12,682 bases of DNA. Source: Verrucomicrobiota bacterium (GTDB taxonomy: Bacteria > Verrucomicrobiota > Lentisphaeria > Victivallales > Victivallaceae). The number at the start of each line of letters is the position of its first letter. The stretch's first letter is position 1. The DNA is taken from positions 1 to 12,682 of the forward strand of contig JAEWSS010000049.1 of assembly GCA_023459755.1 (NCBI GenBank), read 5' to 3'. Below, piece by piece: positions 5,417-10,534 of this stretch. A program made the translations under genes and the position numbers. A model generated the notes under the pieces. The model did no database searches and had not been told where the DNA came from. It saw only the letters and a program-made list of their open reading frames with translations.

Positions 5417-6372
5417 AATTCTCCCATAATCTTTTCGTGTCCGTCATTTCCGCTTTTTTCGTCTGTGCCGCCTTGACCGGCTGCGGTCCGTATCCTACCG
5501 AACAGGCGGTCGAAGTCAAAAACAACGAGACCGCGTTCGTGGTTCCGCTGGAAGGCGATTCCAAGGGGAAACAGGCGCAGTTCATGTCCATCGAATATTT
5601 GGAACGGGCAAAAGTCGCCACCAAGCGCATCGTGATTCCGCTGCGCAAGAGGCAGCTTGGAAGAGCCTGGTTCGATTACGAGTGGATTCCGCTCGCCCGC
5701 GTGATTGTCGTCGACCGTTCTCCCGTTACCCGTGAATGGCTCGAAAAGGACGGCGTAAAAGTTGAATCGCTGGATTCGGTGGGTTTTACGGTCGGCGTCA
5801 ACTGTACCGGAATGATTCGGGAGGAGGACGCGGCGAAATTCCTCTATTACTATCCGGGAAACTCGCTTGCCGATGTTATGAACAAGAACGTCAAGGGCTT
5901 CATTCAGAATGTCCTGGCGCGTGAATTCGGCAGTCGCAACCTCTCCAAATGCCAGCAGGAAAAGAAAGACATCGTTCTCGGCCTGTCAAAAGAACTGATC
6001 GCGCATTTCGCACAGTACGGCATCACGATTTCCTCGGTCGGCATCGCGGACGGCATGAGTTACGATAACGCGGAAGTACAGAAAACCATTGACGCGGTCT
6101 TTGTGAACGAGACCCGCGTTAAACAGGCGGAACAGGAGCGCGAGGCTCAAAAAATCGTCAATGAAAAAGATTTGAGCATCGCCCGGAACGAACGCCTGAA
6201 AGCCGAGGAATTCGCAAAAGCCGCCGAGGCGCAGACGAAAATGGTCGAACTGAAAATCCGGCAGATGGATGCCGAGGCGAAACTGGAATCGGCGAAGCGC
6301 TGGGACGGGAAAACGCCCTCCGGTGTCGTTCCCGCGAACAGTCCCTTCCTGTTTCAGTTCGGAAACAAATGA
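5413..6372 (+). CDS. SPFH/Band-7 (prohibitin-like) domain lipoprotein
   Basis: From the ATG at 5413 (GAAAGG at 5399-5404) the protein has 319 residues. The frame is open from 5050, but that extension overlaps two real genes. Residues 1-24 are a lipoprotein signal peptide with lipobox LTGC, placing the lipid on C24. Residues about 30-230 have the strand-and-helix pattern of SPFH/Band-7 proteins, including IPLARVIVVDRSPVTREWLEK and the later GITISSVGIADG. Residues about 232-297 form a long charged coiled coil with repeats of Ala, Glu and Lys, as in prohibitin and flotillin. Such proteins build large membrane-linked cages. Export as a lipoprotein, and a place inside a DNA-metabolism operon, are unusual. 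Envelope protection or exclusion of other phages is possible but unproven. Confidence 0.8.
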   Translation: MKFSHNLFVSVISAFFVCAALTGCGPYPTEQAVEVKNNETAFVVPLEGDSKGKQAQFMSIEYLERAKVATKRIVIPLRKRQLGRAWFDYEWIPLARVIVVDRSPVTREWLEKDGVKVESLDSVGFTVGVNCTGMIREEDAAKFLYYYPGNSLADVMNKNVKGFIQNVLAREFGSRNLSKCQQEKKDIVLGLSKELIAHFAQYGITISSVGIADGMSYDNAEVQKTIDAVFVNETRVKQAEQEREAQKIVNEKDLSIARNERLKAEEFAKAAEAQTKMVELKIRQMDAEAKLESAKRWDGKTPSGVVPANSPFLFQFGNK

Positions 6373-6767
6373 CGGCGGAATTTGAACTGCCGTGGCCTCC
6401 CAGCGTGAATCATTACTACAGGCATGTCGGCCCGCGCGTGCTGATCAGCCGCGACGGGCGGCGCTACCGGGAAAATGTGGTTGCCCGATTCGCGACCGAC
6501 CGCGTGGCGAAGTTTTCCTGTCCGGTGGAGCTTCTGATTGAGCTCTACCCGCCGGACAACCGGAGACGGGACGCGGACAATTCCCTGAAATGCCTGCTGG
6601 ATACGTTCACTCACGCGGGGCTGTACGACGATGACAGTCAAATCCGCAAATTGACCGTCATCAAACGCGAACCCATGCCGCCACAGGGCATGACATATAT
6701 AAGGATAACGGAATGGAACGGAGACAAAACAACGGACGCAGATGCCAGATCGTCCAGGAATTTCTGA
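6369..6767 (+). CDS. rusA: RusA-family Holliday junction resolvase
   Basis: The 132-residue protein starts by an ATGA overlap with the lipoprotein gene. It has the RusA signature: PPSVNHYYR near the N-terminus, then RRDADNSLKCLLD with D68, D70 and K74, and LYDDDSQI with D89. These four residues keep the spacing of the E. coli RusA catalytic residues D70, D72, K76 and D91. The enzyme cuts four-way DNA junctions symmetrically and helps resolve recombination or replication intermediates. The last 17 residues lie in the overlap with the next gene and look unrelated to the family, so they are probably a tail tolerated because of the overlap. It fits the exonuclease, Sak4 and DUF669 genes upstream. 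Confidence 0.9.
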   Translation: MTAEFELPWPPSVNHYYRHVGPRVLISRDGRRYRENVVARFATDRVAKFSCPVELLIELYPPDNRRRDADNSLKCLLDTFTHAGLYDDDSQIRKLTVIKREPMPPQGMTYIRITEWNGDKTTDADARSSRNF

Positions 6768-6937
6768 AAACGATCAATGACGACACGATGCGGCTGGTCT
6801 GCTTTCTTTATATCAGCGGATACAAGGACGGTGAAATCCGCCGGACGCTTCATATCGACAAGCCGCGGCTCAGGCAAATCAAAGAGCAGCTGGCGTTCGA
6901 TCTTCTGAAAGCCGGAATTCGGAACGGGGAGAACTGA
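6713..6937 (+). CDS. Small helix-turn-helix protein (sigma region 4-like)
   Basis: The 74-residue protein starts at 6713 with AAGGAT at 6701-6706 and overlaps the end of rusA by 55 bases. Residues about 24-65 (DDTMRLVCFLYISGYKDGEI, then RRTLHIDKPRLRQIKEQLAFDL) form a helix-turn-helix resembling sigma-70 region 4 without any region 2. It could bind promoter DNA or act as a small regulator, an anti-sigma-like partner or a helper of the sigma-like protein encoded at 1647. Good Shine-Dalgarno spacing and the 2-base gap to the helicase support it as a real gene. The function is inferred only from fold-like pattern. Confidence 0.75.
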   Translation: MERRQNNGRRCQIVQEFLKTINDDTMRLVCFLYISGYKDGEIRRTLHIDKPRLRQIKEQLAFDLLKAGIRNGEN

Positions 6938-6939
6938 AA

Positions 6940-8709
6940 ATGGAGTTGAGACCGTATCAGTCCGAAGCGGTCGATGCGGTTTACAACCACTTGCGAATGA
7001 AAGAAAACAATCCGTGCGTGGTCCTTCCGACGGGTACGGGCAAGAGTATTGTCATCGCAAAGATCGTTTCGGATGCCGTCAAAAACTGGAACGGGCGCGT
7101 AATTATTCTTGCGCACGTGAAAGAGTTGCTGGAACAGAACGCCGGGAAAATCCGTGCGCTCTGCCCGGAACTGAAAATCGGCATTTTTTCGGCGGGGCTG
7201 AAATCCCGCGACACCTCCGAGCCGGTGATTGTCGCCGGAATTCAGAGCGTGTATGACAAAGCCTGTGACCTTGGAGCGTTCGACCTGATTATTGTCGACG
7301 AGGCGCACCTGATCGCGCCGGATGGCGACGGTATGTACCGGACGTTTTTGAAAGACATGGCGGTCATCAATCCGCGCGTCCGGGTAATCGGACTCACCGC
7401 GACTCCCTACCGGCTCAAGGGCGGACTTATCTGCCAGCCGGGTAATATTCTCAATGAGGTCTGCTACGAAGCCGGACTCAAGGAGATGATTCAGCAGGGA
7501 TATCTGTCGCCGCTGGTGTCGAGAGCCGGTCGCACCGAGGCGAACCTTGACGGTCTGCATGTGCGCGGCGGCGAGTTCATCGGCGATGAAATCGCATCGG
7601 CCATGGATACCGACGAACTGGTTTCGTCCGCCTGCCGGGAGATTGTGGACTTGACCCGCGACCGGAAAGCCGTGCTGATTTTTACATCGTCTGTCGAACA
7701 TTGCAGGCACGTCGCTGAAAAAATCAAGGCGTTCTCCGGTCAGGAATGCGCGATGGTGACCGGCGAAACCTCGCCCGGAGAACGCGCGGAGATCATCAGC
7801 AGGTTCAAGGGGGATTTCGTTCCCGCCGATCTTTTCGGCACGCCGAAGCCGCCATTGAAATTCCTTTGCAATGTGAACGTTTTGACTACGGGGTTTGATT
7901 CACCGAACACGGATTGCGTCGTGCTGCTTCGTCCGACCAACAGCGCCGGACTTCTGGTGCAAATGATCGGACGCGGCACCCGGCTCAGTCCGGCGACAGG
8001 GAAGGGAAATTGTCTTGTGCTGGATTACGGCGGAAACATTCTGCGGCACGGTCCGGTGGACATGATTGCCGTCAAGGATAAAACGCCCGGTCACGGGGAC
8101 GCTCCGGCGAAAAAGTGTCCGAAGTGTCTGGCGCTGATTCACGCGGCATATCAAAAGTGTCCCGAATGCGGGTTTGAATTCCCTCCGCCGGAACGGAGCA
8201 ATATTTCTCAGACGGCATCGACCGCCGGAGTGATTTCCGGTCAGGTGGAACGCACCGATTACGAGGTGCTGGATACTTTTTACGCCGTCCATGAAAAGCG
8301 CTATGCCGAACCGGGAACGCCGCGAACCATGCGAATCGATTACCGCATCGGATTCAACGATTTCAAGAGCGAATGGGTTTGTCCGGAACATACCGGATAC
8401 GCCAGAGGGAAGTTTGAAAAGTGGTGGCGGGAACGGGCGGCCATCGGTTGTCCGATCCCGTCGACCGCTCACGAGGCGGTCGCGCTGGCGAACGAAGGTC
8501 TGCTCGCCGCGGCGGACTCCATCACGGTGAAGACTGTCGCGGGCGAGAAGTTCGACCGGATCACGGGCTGGCGGTTAAAGCCGCGTCCCGTCATGCGGGA
8601 ACCTGGCGACGACAGTAATGAAATCGGCGCGGAATTCGATCCGCCTACCAACAGCCCCGCCGACCTTGGCGTGAACCATGATGATTTTGACGACGAAATT
8701 CCGTTCTGA
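6940..8709 (+). CDS. SF2 DEAD/DEAH-box DNA helicase with zinc ribbon and SSB-like C-terminal tip
   Basis: The 589-residue protein starts two bases after the previous stop, with GGGGAG at 6926-6931. It carries the SF2 motifs in order: LRPYQ (3-7), Walker A PTGTGKS (30-36), VDEAH (119-123), TAT (153-155), TTGFDSP (316-322) and QMIGRGTR (341-348), as in UvrB/RecG-like and phage replication helicases. C393, C396, C407 and C410 form a zinc ribbon (CPKC, CPEC). Residues 440-550 form a further domain seen after phage helicases, with SEWVCPEHTGYARGKFEKWW. The final nine residues are DDFDDEIPF, almost identical to the acidic tip of bacterial SSB that recruits repair and replication proteins. Unwinding of branched DNA is likely, and the tail suggests contact with host SSB partners. 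Confidence 0.93.
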   Translation: MELRPYQSEAVDAVYNHLRMKENNPCVVLPTGTGKSIVIAKIVSDAVKNWNGRVIILAHVKELLEQNAGKIRALCPELKIGIFSAGLKSRDTSEPVIVAGIQSVYDKACDLGAFDLIIVDEAHLIAPDGDGMYRTFLKDMAVINPRVRVIGLTATPYRLKGGLICQPGNILNEVCYEAGLKEMIQQGYLSPLVSRAGRTEANLDGLHVRGGEFIGDEIASAMDTDELVSSACREIVDLTRDRKAVLIFTSSVEHCRHVAEKIKAFSGQECAMVTGETSPGERAEIISRFKGDFVPADLFGTPKPPLKFLCNVNVLTTGFDSPNTDCVVLLRPTNSAGLLVQMIGRGTRLSPATGKGNCLVLDYGGNILRHGPVDMIAVKDKTPGHGDAPAKKCPKCLALIHAAYQKCPECGFEFPPPERSNISQTASTAGVISGQVERTDYEVLDTFYAVHEKRYAEPGTPRTMRIDYRIGFNDFKSEWVCPEHTGYARGKFEKWWRERAAIGCPIPSTAHEAVALANEGLLAAADSITVKTVAGEKFDRITGWRLKPRPVMREPGDDSNEIGAEFDPPTNSPADLGVNHDDFDDEIPF

Positions 8710-8726
8710 GAAAGGAGCCGAAGCCT

Positions 8727-9104
8727 ATGATAATCGCCGTTGATTTTGACAACACGATTGCCCGGACGACGTTCCCGGAAATACACGGGGAAATCGCCGG
8801 AGCAATAGATTCATTGAACCGTTTTCAAACCGCCGGACACACCGTGATTTTGTGGACGTGCCGCGAAGGAAAATATCTTGACGATGCCGTCCGCTGGCTG
8901 GCCGGGCATGGATTCACGCCCGACTGCATAAACTGTCACAGCGAAAAACAGATCGCCGAATGGGGAACCGATCCCCGGAAACTCGGAGCCGACATCTACA
9001 TCGACGACCGGAACGCCCTCTGCGAAATCGACTGGAAACGCATTGAAGAATTTGTAAACCATAAATCGGTAGAGGAGAAAAAAACATGTCCACAAGAGGA
9101 CTGA
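8727..9104 (+). CDS. Small HAD-superfamily phosphatase (BT0820-like)
   Basis: The 125-residue protein starts at 8727 with AAAGGAG at 8711-8717. It has the HAD motifs: DFDNTI at 6-11 (nucleophile D6 and acid/base D8), T44 in ILWTCREG, K85 in the DPRKLGADIYIDD segment, and D93/D94. It lacks a large cap domain and matches in length the small hydrolase group typified by BT0820-like proteins, often seen in phages and gut bacteria. Such enzymes dephosphorylate small phosphate esters or nucleotides, but the substrate here is unknown. Its overlap with the next gene (19 bases) and the nearby MazG-like gene fit nucleotide metabolism, an inference from context. Confidence 0.88.
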   Translation: MIIAVDFDNTIARTTFPEIHGEIAGAIDSLNRFQTAGHTVILWTCREGKYLDDAVRWLAGHGFTPDCINCHSEKQIAEWGTDPRKLGADIYIDDRNALCEIDWKRIEEFVNHKSVEEKKTCPQED

Positions 9105-9526
9105 TCGCGATTGAAAAGACGGACAAAACCTGCCGTAGCGGGTACTGCCATTTCGACTGCTATGTTGATGGAGCGGGGCGGATTTTGATTGAGCATTACA
9201 AAACTTTGGAACGGGTCGAAGCCCTGCTGGCACTCGGTTCGCTCTCCGCATTGGGAGAACGTCTTGCTCCGGAAACAGGCGAAGAACATTCTTACGACAG
9301 CCCCGCCGACGGTATCTGTATCGCCTATCACCGGGATCGCGGCGAGAAAATGCAACCGGCGACCGTCTGGGCGAATGCCGAAGAAATGCTGGCCAATGCC
9401 GCCGACCGATTCTGGGCGGAATACTGCTATCTGTTCCGCGACGGCAAGTGGTATGTCGATTCCTGTTACAAAAAACAGGGTTGGAGACTGGTCGAGGACG
9501 TTTTACGGGAGCATGACGATGAATAA
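9086..9526 (+). CDS. Conserved phage-type hypothetical protein (MSTRGLI family)
   Basis: The 146-residue protein starts at 9086 with GAGGAG at 9072-9077, overlapping the HAD gene by 19 bases. It begins MSTRGLIAIE and continues with a YCHFDCYVDGAGRILIEHY block, a pattern I recall from small uncharacterised phage proteins that start MSTRGL and share a Y-H-D-Y-P/G-type motif near residue 20-28. The rest has acidic and aromatic segments (ANAADRFWAEYCYLF, GKWYVDSC) and no catalytic motif that I can name. No signal peptide or membrane segment is visible. The function is unknown. Confidence 0.85.
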   Translation: MSTRGLIAIEKTDKTCRSGYCHFDCYVDGAGRILIEHYKTLERVEALLALGSLSALGERLAPETGEEHSYDSPADGICIAYHRDRGEKMQPATVWANAEEMLANAADRFWAEYCYLFRDGKWYVDSCYKKQGWRLVEDVLREHDDE

Positions 9527-9839
9527 GATAGAATGGAAAGTGACTGAACAGAACCTCTCGCAGGAGCTGGTCAGCTCCGACAACCGCTGGCACATTTCCA
9601 AGACGCAGAGCGGAAACGCGAAACCAAAATTCTTCCTGTCGAACTATGACCTGCTGCTGACTCCGCACGGGGCGGGGAAAGATTACCGCGAGTGTTTCGA
9701 GAAGTTCATCGCCGACTGTAACGAGTTCATTCAAAAGGTCGCCGCTGTTCAGAACGAGGCGCGGACGCACATGGAAATGTTGCTGAAATCCGCCGAATCC
9801 CTTGAAAATCAGAATAAGGAATCCTGCCATGAAGATTGA
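9519..9839 (+). CDS. Hypothetical protein, 106 residues
   Basis: The preferred start is the ATG at 9519, eight bases after GGGAG at 9507-9511. An ATG two codons earlier (9513) sits too close to that signal. The frame is open upstream, but that part lies inside the previous gene. The start overlaps the previous stop by eight bases. The product begins with a mixed strand region (KIEWKVTEQNLSQELVSSDN, WHISKTQ) and ends in a helical acidic tail (residues 60-106). No family or motif is recognised. Its place in the operon, with translational coupling on both sides, supports it as a real gene. Confidence 0.8.
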   Translation: MNKIEWKVTEQNLSQELVSSDNRWHISKTQSGNAKPKFFLSNYDLLLTPHGAGKDYRECFEKFIADCNEFIQKVAAVQNEARTHMEMLLKSAESLENQNKESCHED

Positions 9840-10083
9840 AACCGTACTGGCGCAAGTCTTTTCCGAGATTGACCGCGCCGAAAAACTGCATCCTGCGTGG
9901 CCGCGCGACCCGGTCAAGGCCTGTTCCCTGCTGGCCGAGGAAGCTGGCGAGGCCGTCCGCGCCGCAAACACATTTGACGAAACCCGTGCCGGAAAAAAAG
10001 AAATCATTACCGAGGCAATCCACACCGCCGCGACCGCGATCCGGCTGCTGAAAAACATCGAGGAGACCGAAAATCATGAGTGA
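9829..10083 (+). CDS. MazG-like NTP pyrophosphohydrolase, small phage type
   Basis: The 84-residue protein starts at 9829 with AAGGA at 9816-9820. The earlier in-frame ATG at 9802 lies inside the previous gene. Helix 1 contains LLAEEAGEAVRA with E37, E38 and E41, the EExxE metal-binding motif of MazG-like enzymes. The second motif reads EAIHTAATAIR, with E62 followed by His at position 65 where typical members have Asp (ExxD), as in a phage-type variant group. Typical enzymes hydrolyse nucleoside triphosphates to monophosphates plus pyrophosphate, cleaning or shifting the nucleotide pool. The missing Asp makes activity less certain. It sits near a HAD phosphatase and a NrdD-like peptide, which agrees with nucleotide metabolism. 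Confidence 0.7.
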   Translation: MKIETVLAQVFSEIDRAEKLHPAWPRDPVKACSLLAEEAGEAVRAANTFDETRAGKKEIITEAIHTAATAIRLLKNIEETENHE

Positions 10084-10534
10084 CGTGTCCGTTTTTACCT
10101 TTCGGAAGATGCCCGTCCGCGTCGTGCGGATGCGGGAACAGAATTATTTCGTCATCCGCGACATCTGCAATATCCTCGGATTCACCAATCCGAACCGCGA
10201 GCTGGCGAAGCATACAGAGAACGTTCCGCTTTACGAGCGTATCCGTACCCCCGGCGGACTTCAAATTGTCCGTCTGGTTCCGCGTTCCGACGTGGAAAAA
10301 CTCCTCTCGGCGAACACCGGGCGCAAGGCTCTGCTTCTGGAACGCTGGCTCAAAACCGAGGTTTATCCGAAATTCGACGCGGACGAGCGTTCCACCGCCG
10401 AGGCGAGAAATCTGCTGACGGGATTCATCTCCATGATGCATCGCGCCATGACCGAACATTATTTTACCGATAAAGGCTGTCCGCGCCGACCGACGGGAAC
10501 GGTTTTGGTGCTGGCGGCGGGGAGCAAAAGATGA
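10076..10534 (+). CDS. Bro-N domain protein (phage antirepressor-like)
   Basis: The 152-residue protein starts at 10076 with GAGGAG at 10061-10066 and overlaps the previous gene by eight bases. Residues about 8-105 match the Bro-N domain: VRVVRMREQNYFVIRDICNI, then LGFTNPNRELAKH and a later LVPRSDVEKLL, and finally ERWLKTEVYPKF. Bro-N proteins bind DNA and are frequent in phages as antirepressors, usually with a second C-terminal domain. Here the remaining about 45 residues are helical and short, so no classical KilA-C or ANT partner domain is present. Regulation of lysogeny is plausible, but its position before the primase gene suggests a DNA-linked role in the early operon. Confidence 0.8.
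   Translation: MSDVSVFTFRKMPVRVVRMREQNYFVIRDICNILGFTNPNRELAKHTENVPLYERIRTPGGLQIVRLVPRSDVEKLLSANTGRKALLLERWLKTEVYPKFDADERSTAEARNLLTGFISMMHRAMTEHYFTDKGCPRRPTGTVLVLAAGSKR

Noticed and set aside
8811..10058. A 415-codon minus-strand open frame across four small genes
   Set aside because: It crosses several well-supported + strand genes with Shine-Dalgarno sites and family motifs, and its translation has no recognisable domain.
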